Under the pieces are notes generated by a model, which saw only the letters and a list, made by a program, of their open reading frames with translations, made no database searches and was not told the DNA's origin. The position numbers were made by a program, and so were the translations under genes. A DNA stretch of 64,000 bases from Microbacterium sp. B35-30. Lineage in GTDB: Bacteria; Actinomycetota; Actinomycetes; Actinomycetales; Microbacteriaceae. Positions 15,861 through 24,482 of the stretch are shown here, one piece after another. The stretch covers positions 62,001 through 126,000 of the forward strand of contig NZ_MWLQ01000002.1 in the NCBI RefSeq assembly GCF_010634855.1, in the 5' to 3' direction. Within the stretch, counting starts at the first letter, position 1. Each line of letters opens with the position of its first letter.

Positions 15861-16790
15861 ATGAATCTCGCATTGACCGCCGCAGGCGCGACAATTCGCG
15901 GCCTGGCCGCCGTGTCTCCAGGGTGGGGCGCCACCGTCGCGATGCCCCTGTTCGGGTCGGTCGCGGCGCCGCGGCCGGTCCAGGCGGACGAGGAGCCGAC
16001 GATGTGGCGCGCGCGTCGCCGCACCGTGCGGATCGACGGCGTCCAAGGCCGGGGTGTCGAGGTCGACACCTACGAGTGGGGCAGCGGCGCGCGCACCGTG
16101 GTGCTCTCGCACGGCTGGAACGGCCGCGCGAGCCAGTTCGCTCCGCTCGTGCGCGAGCTGGTCGCGGCGGGCTATCGCGTCGTCGCGTTCGATGCGCCGG
16201 CGCACGGTTCGTCGGCAGGTCGACGCACCTACCTGGTCGACTGGCTCGACACGTTCTCCGCTCTGCAGGAGCGCCACGGGGCCTTCGATGCGATGATCGG
16301 GCATTCGTTCGGCGGCCTGGCGACGCTCGTGGGCGTGGCCGGCGGAACGGATGCCGCACGCGTCGTCACGATCGCAGCTCCCGCAGACGCCGACCTGCTG
16401 CTCACCCAGTTCCAGGGAATGCTCGGATACTCCGACGCGGTGTCCGCCCGCATGCGCGAGCGCTTCGCGAGCCGGTACTTCCCCGGACAGGCTGATCCGT
16501 TCGCGTGGTTGTCGGGTGTTCGGCGGCCGCTCCCCGGCGGCGTGCCGCTGCTCGTCGTCCACGACGACGGCGATCGGATGGTGCCGTACGCCGAGGCCGG
16601 CCGCATCATGTCCGCGAATCCGCACGCCCGTCTGCTCACCACGACCGGGCTCGGGCACAGTCGCCTCCTCGCGGCGGACGCCGTTCTCGACGCGGTGCTC
16701 GAGCATCTCGAGGCGTCGTCCAGCGAGAGGAAGGTTCCGGCCCCGCAGGCTGAGGTCGAGGGGCTGACCCGCGTGCCTGTCGCGGCGTAA
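15861..16790 (+). CDS. Alpha/beta hydrolase
   Basis: The 309-residue protein starts at ATG 15861 (GGAG four bases upstream). The alpha/beta-hydrolase fold is clear: VVLSHGWNGRASQF is the oxyanion strand, GHSFGG (about residues 149-154) the nucleophile elbow with Ser, HDDGDRMVPY the acid loop, and GLGHSRLL the catalytic-His segment. About 60 N-terminal residues are hydrophobic to neutral and may associate with the membrane. Esterase, lipase or thioesterase activity is possible; substrate unknown. It is controlled by the divergent TetR gene through the paired operators immediately upstream. Confidence 0.85.
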   Translation: MNLALTAAGATIRGLAAVSPGWGATVAMPLFGSVAAPRPVQADEEPTMWRARRRTVRIDGVQGRGVEVDTYEWGSGARTVVLSHGWNGRASQFAPLVRELVAAGYRVVAFDAPAHGSSAGRRTYLVDWLDTFSALQERHGAFDAMIGHSFGGLATLVGVAGGTDAARVVTIAAPADADLLLTQFQGMLGYSDAVSARMRERFASRYFPGQADPFAWLSGVRRPLPGGVPLLVVHDDGDRMVPYAEAGRIMSANPHARLLTTTGLGHSRLLAADAVLDAVLEHLEASSSERKVPAPQAEVEGLTRVPVAA

Positions 16791-16859
16791 CGCCGTAGGT
16801 CTCTGTCCGCGCGTGAGCGTAGTCCCACCGTCCGTGCGGGTCGGCGTGTGCGCAGCGGG

Positions 16860-19028
16860 TCAGAACAGGCGAGCGGATGCCTCCTCGCCGGGTGTGAGAC
16901 GTGCCGCTGCCGCTCGCAGTGAGGTGGCGGCCGCGCGTCCACGCGAGGTCGTGACGATCGGCGGCGTGCTGCGGGCGTCGGCGCGATCGGCGAGGCCCGA
17001 GACCGGAGCACCGCGCGGACTCTCGTCTTCGGCGCTGCCGTCGAGGCCGTGCACGCGCAGCAGCGGGCGCACGCGCCTGGCGAGCCACACGCGGTAGGCC
17101 TTCGGGGCCGTCGTGGTCGCGCCCGGGTAGAGCCCTCGGTACGACGACACGAGTTCGGGATGCCGCTCGGCGAGCCACTGCAGGAACCACTGCTTCGCAC
17201 CCGGCCGCAGATGGAGCGCGCCGTACACGACCCGCACCGCACCTGCCTCCTTGATGCGGGTGAGCGCGTGGTCGATCGCGGTGATCGAATCGGTGAGGTG
17301 CGGGATGATCGGCATCAGGAACACGGTGACGCGGAAGCCCGCCTCGGTCGCCGCCCGCACCGTCTCCAAGCGCGCGGTGGCGTTGGGGGTGCCGGGCTCG
17401 ATGAGGTGCTGCAGCTCGTCGTCGAACACCGCGATCGACATCGCGAGGGTCACGTGAACGTCGGCGGCGGCATCCTTCAGCAGCGGCAGGTCTCGCCGCA
17501 GCAGCGTGCCCTTCGTGAGGATCGAGAAGGGCGTCCCCGACTCGGTGAGCGCCGAGACGATGCCGGGCATCAGCTTGTAGCGCCCCTCGGCGCGCTGATA
17601 CGGGTCGGTGTTCGTGCCCAGCATCACCGGATCGCGCTGCCAGCTGCCGCGCCGCAGTTCTTTCTGCAGCACCTCGGCGACGTTGACCTTGACGACGACC
17701 TGAGTGTCGAAGTCGCGCCCCGCGTCGAGTTCGAGGTACTCGTGCGTCCCCCGGGCGAAGCAGTTGTGGCTGATCACACCGTTCGCGATGAAATCGCCGG
17801 TCGACGTCGTGATGTCGACCATGTCGATGGTCTCGCCGAGATCTTCGATCGAGACGACGCGAAGCGGGGCGTCGGACTTGACGGCGGCTCCGACGAGATC
17901 CAGCTTGCGCGTAGTCGCGGGTCGGGTGAGCTCGAAGAATCGTCGACGAGCGGGAAGACCCCCGAGGAGCCGGATATCCCGCACGCCGTTCGGCCGCGGC
18001 GGTTCCTCTACGAAGGCGAACTGATGCCGGCGCAATGCGGCGCCGATCTCAGAGAGGATCCGCGCATCGGAGTTGGAGATTCGCAGCACGCCTTGACTGC
18101 AGCTTCCTTCCGCATCGAAGATCCCGGCGAGGAAGCCACGCGACCATTCAGCGGAGGCCGACTCCGGCCAGCCGATCAACTCGGTGATGGCGTCGAAGTC
18201 CGCTGCCCGAGAGGTGAAGATCGCGTTCATCTCCCGCCGGCGAACAGTCGCCGTGGTGAACATCCGCTGGGTGGTCTTCACGCCTGCGGCTTCCAGGAAA
18301 TCGCGCGACCGATCAAGTGCCTCTTCATCGGCGAGCGCCAGCCGGAACCGGCTCGCCACAAAGGTGCCCCTGCCGGTCGACCGAGGGTACGACTTTCTCA
18401 GCATCATCGCGTCGCCGCGAATCATCCCGCTGAGATACCCCTGGCGATAGGCGCTCGTCTCAGGGGGAGTCTCAACGACGCCCCCCATGCCGAAACCCAT
18501 GAGCTTGTTGTTGGGTGTCAGGTAAGGGCGCTGCGGCGCTCCGGACGGCGCCGGGCGGACGTACTTCCACCCCCGTTCGGTCAAGAAGCGGTGGTCGCCG
18601 CTCGCGATCAGCTCGGTGCCATCGGCGAGACTCACACGGTAAGCGCGCTTGCGCGTGCCCCACTGTGCCGACACGGTGGCCCGCACGTAGCGGCGGTACG
18701 CTCCCTCGCGACGGGTGCCGATCACTTCATCACCGGCACGGATGTCGCCTATCCGCTTGCTTCGTCCGTCCGCCATGAGCACGACCGTGTCGGGATGCAG
18801 GCAGTAAACACAGGCATGACTGCATCCGCGATACGGGTTCACCGTCCAGTCGAAGGGCATGGCGGAAGCGCTCGGCACGTGGTTGAGCGCGGACTTGCAG
18901 AGCACCTCGTGGAACGTCACGCCGGCGAACTCGGGGGTCGTCACCGAGCGCACCAGACCGTTCAGCTGCTCGAGGCCGGGGAGAGCCGCGGCATCCGGCA
19001 CACCCAGTTCCTGACCCTGCCAACGCAT
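16860..19028 (-). CDS. Rv2578c-family radical SAM protein interrupted by an intein
   Basis: The precursor is 722 residues. The start ATG 19028 gives MRWQGQELG, the usual family N-terminus, and is 6 nt from a -10 box. Residues 1-75 and 423-722 are the host protein (375 residues after splicing). VNPYRGCSHACVYC is the CxxxCxxC radical SAM motif that binds the [4Fe-4S] cluster and SAM. Downstream, THEYLELD, LGTNTDPYQRAEGRYKLM and LAMSIAVFDDEL match the spore photoproduct lyase-like Rv2578c group; the substrate is unknown. A 347-residue intein (76-422) sits exactly at the third cluster cysteine, so the enzyme can be active only after splicing. No operon partner is evident; the M15 peptidase gene is divergent. 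Confidence 0.92.
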   Translation of the reverse strand: MRWQGQELGVPDAAALPGLEQLNGLVRSVTTPEFAGVTFHEVLCKSALNHVPSASAMPFDWTVNPYRGCSHACVYCLHPDTVVLMADGRSKRIGDIRAGDEVIGTRREGAYRRYVRATVSAQWGTRKRAYRVSLADGTELIASGDHRFLTERGWKYVRPAPSGAPQRPYLTPNNKLMGFGMGGVVETPPETSAYRQGYLSGMIRGDAMMLRKSYPRSTGRGTFVASRFRLALADEEALDRSRDFLEAAGVKTTQRMFTTATVRRREMNAIFTSRAADFDAITELIGWPESASAEWSRGFLAGIFDAEGSCSQGVLRISNSDARILSEIGAALRRHQFAFVEEPPRPNGVRDIRLLGGLPARRRFFELTRPATTRKLDLVGAAVKSDAPLRVVSIEDLGETIDMVDITTSTGDFIANGVISHNCFARGTHEYLELDAGRDFDTQVVVKVNVAEVLQKELRRGSWQRDPVMLGTNTDPYQRAEGRYKLMPGIVSALTESGTPFSILTKGTLLRRDLPLLKDAAADVHVTLAMSIAVFDDELQHLIEPGTPNATARLETVRAATEAGFRVTVFLMPIIPHLTDSITAIDHALTRIKEAGAVRVVYGALHLRPGAKQWFLQWLAERHPELVSSYRGLYPGATTTAPKAYRVWLARRVRPLLRVHGLDGSAEDESPRGAPVSGLADRADARSTPPIVTTSRGRAAATSLRAAAARLTPGEEASARLF
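17763..18803 (-). mobile_element. LAGLIDADG intein in radical SAM gene
   Basis: This in-frame 347-codon element starts with Cys1 (CLHPDTVVLMADG, block A) and ends VISHN, followed by Cys+1 (CFARGTHEY). Block B is GTELIASGDHRFL with its His at intein residue 71. Blocks F/G span VVSIEDLGETIDMVDITTS to GDFIANGVISHN with His346 and Asn347. Two dodecapeptide endonuclease motifs are present: GYLSGMIRGDA (about 122-132) and GFLAGIFDAEG (about 223-233). The second has its acidic residue intact; the first keeps Asp but has an Arg before Gly. The element looks less GC-rich than flanking coding DNA, consistent with horizontal arrival by homing. Removal rejoins CSHACVY to CFARG. Confidence 0.93.
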
Positions 19029-19034
19029 GCATCC

Positions 19035-19063
19035 ATGAGAACAAAGCTTCGAACTTAAGTCAA
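19035..19063 (-). promoter_or_regulatory. Promoter of radical SAM gene (-35 TTGACT, -10 TCTCAT)
   Basis: On the minus strand TTGACT, a 17-bp spacer and TCTCAT are followed by 6 nt and ATG 19028. The spacer is AT-rich and contains the palindrome TTCGAA. This fits a leaderless transcript. Confidence 0.5.
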
Positions 19064-19134
19064 GGCGCAACTCGCCTGAATAGAACATCAGCGGAGTGGA
19101 TGCCGCCTCGCTGGCCAAAAGGCGCCGTCACGAC

Positions 19135-19140
19135 CAGAAT
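19135..19140 (+). promoter_or_regulatory. -10 box CAGAAT, leaderless start
   Basis: CAGAAT lies 7 nt before the GTG at 19148. It supports that start over the in-frame ATGs at 19100 and 19139. Confidence 0.45.
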
Positions 19141-19147
19141 GGCAGGC

Positions 19148-20518
19148 GTGACGGAGCCAGGCGGGCTCGTTACCCCCCGAGCCGCCCCCGAGACTCGTCG
19201 TGCCGCCCGAGCGATGCGCGAGGAGGCGGATCGTCGCGCCCGCGCCAGCCAGGCGGCCCGCGCGAACGAGGCGGCCCGTGCGACGGAGGCAGACCCCGCC
19301 CCCGAGGCCGTGGTGGCGTTCGAGCTGCCGAGCGAGGACTTCGCGCCGAGCTCGCTGTCGGACGCGGCTCCATCGACGCTGCCCCCCGAACTCCGCCCGC
19401 CCGCGCCGACATCGGTGTTCGCCGGCGACCCGCTGCCGGGAGCATCGGCCCACCACGGGACGCCTGCTGCGAACGTGTGGCCGCGTTCCCGGCCTGCGCG
19501 TCAGCGCCGCCCGGCGATGAGCGAGCGCCGGGCCGCCCGTGCCGCCGAGCTGCTGGCGGTCGACGAGACCGCGCTGCCGGTGCAGCACGCACGGCCTCGG
19601 CGACTCACGCGGCGCCTCGCCGTCGTGGCGGGGCTCGCCACCGGCGCGGCGCTGCTGCTCGGGTCGGCGGCGATGACCGCGATGATGCTGCCTTCCCTGC
19701 CGCCGGAGGGCGCCGAGACGTCCCTCTCGGTCGCGGTCGAGCCGCGCCACGTCGATCAGCTCCCCGTTCCCCTGGTCGAGCAATCGCCTCCCGCCGCCGA
19801 CATCTGCGCACTGCCCGACGTCACGTCGGCGCTGCAGGGCGGCGATGACGAAGCCGCGATCGAGGCGGCCGGCGGCGGCGAGGCGTTCCGTGCGGCCGTC
19901 GTGGAAGGCCGGGCGCCCTGCGTGGACCTGGGCGACGCCGTCCGCGTCTGGACCGTCGTCGACAAGATCCGCCCCCTGAACCCCATCGACTACCGCCCGA
20001 GCGGGCTCGTGCTCCCCGACGGGGTGCGCAACATCGAGGGCGGCGCGCTGCGTTCGGACGCGGCATCCGCTCTCGCGTCGCTCGTCAACGGTGCCCGCGC
20101 GGCGGGTGTCGGCGAGATCGCGCTCGAGAGCGGGTTCCGGTCGTACCAGACGCAGCAGCAGACCTACGGGCGGCATTTCGCCGAGCGCGGGGATCGCGCC
20201 GACCTGGTGAGCGCCCGCCCCGGCTACAGCGAGCACCAGCTCGGGCTGGGCGCCGATGTCGTCGCCTGCGCGGGCGCATGCGGCTCCCTCGACGATCTCG
20301 CGCGGACAACGCAGGGCCAGTGGGTCGCCGAGCACGCCTGGGAGCACGGCTGGATCGTCCGCTACGTCGACGGGGCGACCCCGGTGACCGGATACAACCC
20401 CGAGCCCTGGCATCTGCGCTACATCGGCCCGGAGCTCGCCAAGGCCTATCACGACGGCGGCTGGACCTCGCTCGAGGAGTTCTTCGCGCTCGACCCCGCT
20501 CCCGCCTACCTCGGCTGA
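19148..20518 (+). CDS. Membrane-anchored M15 D-alanyl-D-alanine carboxypeptidase (VanY-like)
   Basis: This 456-residue type II membrane protein has about 150 cytoplasmic residues rich in Ala, Arg and Glu, a single transmembrane helix (VVAGLATGAALLLGSAAMTAMML, split here only by position, about 160-182) and an extracytoplasmic peptidase domain. The M15B zinc motifs are ESGFRSYQTQQ, SEHQLGLGADV (SxHxxGxAxD type, His and Asp ligands) and EPWHLRYIG (Glu and His). It trims the terminal D-Ala from peptidoglycan stems. The N-terminal cytoplasmic region is much longer than in classical VanY proteins and may connect to other division or envelope proteins. GTG 19148 is preferred because of its -10 box. 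Confidence 0.88.
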   Translation: MTEPGGLVTPRAAPETRRAARAMREEADRRARASQAARANEAARATEADPAPEAVVAFELPSEDFAPSSLSDAAPSTLPPELRPPAPTSVFAGDPLPGASAHHGTPAANVWPRSRPARQRRPAMSERRAARAAELLAVDETALPVQHARPRRLTRRLAVVAGLATGAALLLGSAAMTAMMLPSLPPEGAETSLSVAVEPRHVDQLPVPLVEQSPPAADICALPDVTSALQGGDDEAAIEAAGGGEAFRAAVVEGRAPCVDLGDAVRVWTVVDKIRPLNPIDYRPSGLVLPDGVRNIEGGALRSDAASALASLVNGARAAGVGEIALESGFRSYQTQQQTYGRHFAERGDRADLVSARPGYSEHQLGLGADVVACAGACGSLDDLARTTQGQWVAEHAWEHGWIVRYVDGATPVTGYNPEPWHLRYIGPELAKAYHDGGWTSLEEFFALDPAPAYLG

Positions 20519-20727
20519 CCGCCGGCTCTCTCTGACGGTCGGCGCGCCCGCTGCCCGGTTGCGTCTCCGCGTCGTCTGCGCGGCCCCGAGCGCGTCGTCG
20601 GCGCCGGGATCGCGGCATCCGTTCGATGAAACTGAGTACCATATGCGGTGAGATGCAATTCCAACCGGGGATCGTCTCCACACACTCGAGCTCAGCGAAG
20701 AGAAGACCGACGAGAGGAAGGCGCACC

Positions 20728-21891
20728 ATGGAGCGCGACATCTACGACGAGGATCACGAGGCGTTCCGCGACGTCGTCAAGGAGTTCGTCAAGCGCTACG
20801 CGACGAACGAGGCGCGCGAGCGCTGGGACGCCGAGGGCGAGATCGACCGGGCGACCATGCTCGCGGCCGGCGAGTCGGGCCTGATCGGCCTCTCGGTGCC
20901 CGAAGAGTTCGGCGGCGCCGGCATGCTCCAGGACTATCGCTTCCGCACCATCGTGAACGAAGAGGTCATCGGCGCCGGCGCGGGATCGCTCGCCGGCGCG
21001 TTCGGCATCCAGGACGACCTCGCCGTGCCGTACATCGTGCACATGGGCACGCAGGAGCAGAAGGAGAAGTGGCTCCCGCGCATGGCGACCGGCGAGGTCC
21101 TCGGGGCGCTCGCGATGACCGAGCCCGGCGCGGGCAGCGACCTGCGCGGAATCAAGACCACCGCGAAGCGGGTCGAGGGCGGCTACGTCGTCAACGGCGC
21201 CAAGACCTTCATCTCGAGCGGCAAGACCGCCGACATCGTGGTCACCTTCGTCAAGACCGGCGAGGGCAACCGCCCGGATGCCTTCAGCCTGCTCATCATC
21301 GAGAACGGCATGGACGGCTTCGACCACGGCAAGAAGCTCCACAAGATGGGCTCGCACGGCCATGACACCGCCGAGCTGTCGTTCAGCGACGTGTTCGTGC
21401 CCGAAGAGAACCTCATCAGCGGCAAGGAGGGTCAGGGCTTCATCCAGCTCATGATGAACCTGCCGCTCGAACGTCTGTCGATCGGCATCGCCGCGGGCGC
21501 CGCCTCGCAGGCAGCCCTGGCCTGGACCGTCGACTACACGAAGAGCCGTGAGGCCTTCGGCGAGCGGATCATCGACTTCCAGAACACCCGCTTCAAGCTG
21601 GCGGATGTCGCCACCACCGTCGACGTGATGTGGGCGTACCTCGACCGGGCGCTCCTGGCCTACAAGGACGGCAAGCTCTCGGCCGAAGAGGCGGCGAAGG
21701 TCAAGTTCTGGACGACCGAACGCGAGTGGGAGATCCTCGACACCTGCGTGCAGCTGCACGGCGGCTACGGCTACATCACCGAGTATCCGATCGCCCGCGC
21801 GTTCCTCGACGCGCGCGTGCACCGCATCTACGGCGGCACGAACGAGATCATGCGCGAGATCGTCGGCCGTCAGATCGCAGGCAAGCGCTGA
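20728..21891 (+). CDS. Acyl-CoA dehydrogenase
   Basis: A 387-residue FAD enzyme that introduces the alpha-beta double bond in acyl-CoA during beta-oxidation or branched-chain amino acid breakdown. Family signatures are clear: ALAMTEPGAGSDL (FAD/substrate loop, about 127-139), the FISSGK segment, RLSIGIAAGAASQAALAWTVDYTKSREAFG, and VQLHGGYGYITEYPIARAFLDAR near the C-terminus, followed by IYGGTNEIMREIVGRQI. ATG 20728 has GAGAGGAAGG upstream. Chain-length preference cannot be read. A candidate -10 (TACCAT near 20637) would leave an ~80-nt leader. It stands alone and is followed by a 20-bp stem. Confidence 0.93.
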   Translation: MERDIYDEDHEAFRDVVKEFVKRYATNEARERWDAEGEIDRATMLAAGESGLIGLSVPEEFGGAGMLQDYRFRTIVNEEVIGAGAGSLAGAFGIQDDLAVPYIVHMGTQEQKEKWLPRMATGEVLGALAMTEPGAGSDLRGIKTTAKRVEGGYVVNGAKTFISSGKTADIVVTFVKTGEGNRPDAFSLLIIENGMDGFDHGKKLHKMGSHGHDTAELSFSDVFVPEENLISGKEGQGFIQLMMNLPLERLSIGIAAGAASQAALAWTVDYTKSREAFGERIIDFQNTRFKLADVATTVDVMWAYLDRALLAYKDGKLSAEEAAKVKFWTTEREWEILDTCVQLHGGYGYITEYPIARAFLDARVHRIYGGTNEIMREIVGRQIAGKR

Positions 21892-21900
21892 CCCGGTTCT

Positions 21901-21962
21901 GAACGACGGATGCCGCGGCCCCGGCCCTCTCGCGAGGGTGCCGGCCGCGGCATCCGTCGTTC
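21901..21962 (+). terminator. Long perfect hairpin after acyl-CoA dehydrogenase
   Basis: Twenty bases at 21901-21920 are exactly complementary to 21943-21962, and the loop contains a further small stem. Both arms carry CGGATGCCGCG, as in the terminators at 5421 and 44253. Confidence 0.8.
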
Positions 21963-22074
21963 ATCCCCGCATTCACCGCGCCGGTGTCGGCGTCACGAAC
22001 CGCCCGTCGCGCGGCGCACCGGGGGCGGAAGGCGACTGCGGAGCTCAGCGCTCAGGGGCGGAAGGCGGCGGAGC

Positions 22075-22686
22075 TCAGGGGGTGAGGGCCGGGCGGCGGC
22101 GGGCGAGCTTCGCGACGCCGGCTTTGCGCAGGCGGTCGGCGACGAGGATGCCGAGCGCGACGCCCGCGACGCAGCTGGCGATCGTGAGGGCGAAGAACGT
22201 CACGAGGGTCCAGAGCGGCATGGCCGCGAGGTTGAACGACGCCGCGGCGAAGATCGGGTAGACGACTCCGACGAACACCGCGCCGGCGTAGTACTGCCAG
22301 GTGCGCCAGAAGCGGTAGAGGCCGACCAGGAACGCCAGCTCGGCGAAGAACGCCCACCACACGGCCGCGCCGAGGAACGGGAAGACCACGAGCCCCGAGA
22401 TGACGCCGACGAGGATGCCGGCGAAGGGCCGCTCGAGCAGCCGCAGCGCGACGGTCGCCGGGAGCAGCCATAGGCCGGCGATCGCGACCGAGATGAAGGG
22501 GACGGTCGCGAACAGCACCGTCGAGATCCAGCCGGCGCCCCAGAGCATCACGCCGCCGGCGACGCCGATCGCGGCGCACGTCAGCAGGTACGCGGTGGTC
22601 ACGCGGCCGCGGTTCCGTGCGCGCCCTCGCGTCGGTGCGGGGGCCGGCGAGGCCGGGACGGCTGCCGCTTCGTCCGCACCGCTCAC
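22075..22686 (-). CDS. ECF transporter S component (YkoE-like), copy 2
   Basis: The 203-residue integral membrane protein has a Pro/Ala-rich N-terminus and five or six helices (YLLTCAAIGVAGGVMLWGAG, PFISVAIAGLWLLPATVALRL and others) with the RPFAGILVGVISGLV segment of YkoE-type S components (PF09819-like). S components bind the transported small molecule; YkoE is linked to thiamine or its precursor in Bacillus. GTG 22686 overlaps the stop of the siderophore-interacting protein gene, so it is the last gene of the iron-box operon. A paralogue lies at 26465-27016. A substrate related to iron, such as heme or a siderophore, is suggested by context only. Confidence 0.85.
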   Translation of the reverse strand: MSGADEAAAVPASPAPAPTRGRARNRGRVTTAYLLTCAAIGVAGGVMLWGAGWISTVLFATVPFISVAIAGLWLLPATVALRLLERPFAGILVGVISGLVVFPFLGAAVWWAFFAELAFLVGLYRFWRTWQYYAGAVFVGVVYPIFAAASFNLAAMPLWTLVTFFALTIASCVAGVALGILVADRLRKAGVAKLARRRPALTP

Positions 22687-23558
22687 GAGTGGGCCTCCGC
22701 CGTGGCGCGCTGCGACTTCGGAGCGGGCGAGGCGGTTCCGATGCGCCAGTAGCCGCAGAAGCTCACGTGGTCCTTCGAGACGCCGCGCTCGCCGACGAGG
22801 TGCCGGCGGCCCTCGGTCGCGAGAGCCTGCTCACCCACGGTGTACGCATGGAACGGGGCATCCGGAAGCGATGCCTGCTTCAGCGCCTGCAGTGCGAGGG
22901 TTCCCGCCGCGACGTCGTGATCGCGCACGATCCACTTCACCGTGAGGCCGTCGGGCCGGGGGAAGTCCAGCGCGTCCTCGGACGAGGGCACCTCGACGAT
23001 CGCGATGCCCGTCGCGTGCGCCGGCAGTGAGGCGCAGATGCCGGCGACGGCGGGAAGACCCGTCTCGTCGGCGACGAGCACGACCCGATCCGTGCCGCGG
23101 TCGGGGTTGAAGGTCAGGCCCTCGTCGATGATGACGACGCTCTCGCCCGCGCGGCAGGACTCCGCCCACCGCGACGCCGGACCCGCCGTGCCGTCGGCGG
23201 CCGAGCCGTGCAGCACGAAGTCGACGTCGATCTCGGCGGGGGCGTCAGCCGTCGCGGGGCGATAGGCGCGCACCGTGTAGTTGCGCATGACCGGTCGCAC
23301 GCCGTCGGGGATGCGCAGGTACTTGAGGTACCCGAACATCTTGTTCGCCTTCGCGGGGAGGCGATCGAGGCCCTCGTCGCCGCCGAGCGGGAGGAAGAGG
23401 CGGAACCACTGGTCGTACCCCATCGGGCGGAACCGATCGATCTCGCCCCCGCCCAGCGTCACGCGCATCCAGTGCGGTGAGAGACGCTCGGTGCGCAGCA
23501 CCTGGAGGTGGACGAGGCCCTGGGTGTCGGGCTTGACGAGTCGGGGGACCGGGGCCAT
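22683..23558 (-). CDS. Siderophore-interacting protein (ferric-siderophore reductase, ViuB-like)
   Basis: This 291-residue cytoplasmic flavoprotein belongs to the SIP family, which reduces ferric siderophores to release iron. The FAD-binding barrel has VMRNYTVRAYRP (RxYT motif, about residues 95-106) and GPASRWAESCRAGE; the SIP domain continues with VVLVADETGLPAVAGI, WIVRD and the C-terminal VSFCGYWRIGT. ATG 23558 has AAGGAG upstream. It sits between EcfT and an ECF S component and is probably transcribed from the iron-box promoter at 26.4 kb, which supports iron acquisition as the purpose of the operon. Confidence 0.92.
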   Translation of the reverse strand: MAPVPRLVKPDTQGLVHLQVLRTERLSPHWMRVTLGGGEIDRFRPMGYDQWFRLFLPLGGDEGLDRLPAKANKMFGYLKYLRIPDGVRPVMRNYTVRAYRPATADAPAEIDVDFVLHGSAADGTAGPASRWAESCRAGESVVIIDEGLTFNPDRGTDRVVLVADETGLPAVAGICASLPAHATGIAIVEVPSSEDALDFPRPDGLTVKWIVRDHDVAAGTLALQALKQASLPDAPFHAYTVGEQALATEGRRHLVGERGVSKDHVSFCGYWRIGTASPAPKSQRATAEAHS

Positions 23559-23630
23559 GTCAGTGCTCCTTGTTGACGGCGGGGGTGTCGAGAACGGCAG
23601 GGATCTTGCGAGAGGCAGGGGTGGCGAGGG

Positions 23631-24482
23631 TCATGACAGACCCCACGGGAAGAAGGCGGTGAACAGTGCAGCCGAGACCGCCCAGAACGCGATGATGAAC
23701 ACGGTGTCGCGGCCGCGCCACGGCACGATGTACCGCTCGGTGCGGTCGGGGTGCGCGCCGAACGCGCGGGCGTCCATCGCGAGGGCGACGCGCTCGGCAT
23801 GACGGATGGCGCCTGCCATGAGCGGCACGACATACCCGAACCACCGCGCGGCCGCTGCCAGCGGGCCCCGGCCGCCGTGGGCGCCGCGCACGCGGTGGGC
23901 TTGGCGGATGACGTCGAGCTCGTGCCCGAACCGCGGCACGAAGCGGAAGGCGGCCAGCGCCGTGTAGCCGATCCGGTACGGCACGCGCAGCTGCTGCACG
24001 GTCGCCCGCACGAGGTCGGGCCCGGTGGTCGAGAGTCCCGCGATGAGCGTGAGCGCGACGATCGCCGACAGCCGGAGGCCCGTGGCTGCGCCGACGGCCA
24101 GCGCGCCGCCGTACATGGTCCAGCCGCCGATCTGCCACACCACGACGGACTGGTCCACGCGGGACGCGTCGGTCCACAGCGCGAACCCGAAGCCGATCAC
24201 GACAGCGCTGACCGGCAGCGCCAGGAAGAGCACCGCCGCCAGCCGCCGGGTGAAGTCGACGCCCACCAGCAGCACCGCGTACGCGAGCAGCAGGAACGCG
24301 GCAGGGGTTGCGGCATCCCTCACGAACACCAGCAGAGCCATCGCCGGCAGCGGCGCGGCCAGCTTCGCGAGCGGGTTGAGCCCGTAGAGGAAGCGGATCC
24401 CGGATGCCGCGACCCGCGGCGCGTACGGATCGACGGACGAGTGCGTGGCCGTCGCCGCGGTGAGCGGGCCGGTGTCGGTCAT
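23631..24482 (-). CDS. ECF transporter T component (EcfT)
   Basis: The 283-residue membrane protein begins, after a short leader, with GIRFLYGLNPLAKLAAPLPAM, the conserved EcfT entry (D/NPxxKL). It has about six helices and the cytoplasmic coupling segment YTALAAFRFVPRFGHELDVIRQAHRVRG, followed by RHAERVALAMDARAFGA, equivalent to the ARxRG/SRxxRG-type motifs that contact the ATPases. The ATG overlaps the ATPase stop (ATGA). It scaffolds the substrate-binding S subunit onto the fused ATPase. Confidence 0.92.
   Translation of the reverse strand: MTDTGPLTAATATHSSVDPYAPRVAASGIRFLYGLNPLAKLAAPLPAMALLVFVRDAATPAAFLLLAYAVLLVGVDFTRRLAAVLFLALPVSAVVIGFGFALWTDASRVDQSVVVWQIGGWTMYGGALAVGAATGLRLSAIVALTLIAGLSTTGPDLVRATVQQLRVPYRIGYTALAAFRFVPRFGHELDVIRQAHRVRGAHGGRGPLAAAARWFGYVVPLMAGAIRHAERVALAMDARAFGAHPDRTERYIVPWRGRDTVFIIAFWAVSAALFTAFFPWGLS

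Noticed and set aside
19041..19063. Possible LexA SOS box around TTCGAA upstream of the radical SAM gene
   Set aside because: Only one half fits TCGAAC-N4-GTTCGA; the other half does not.
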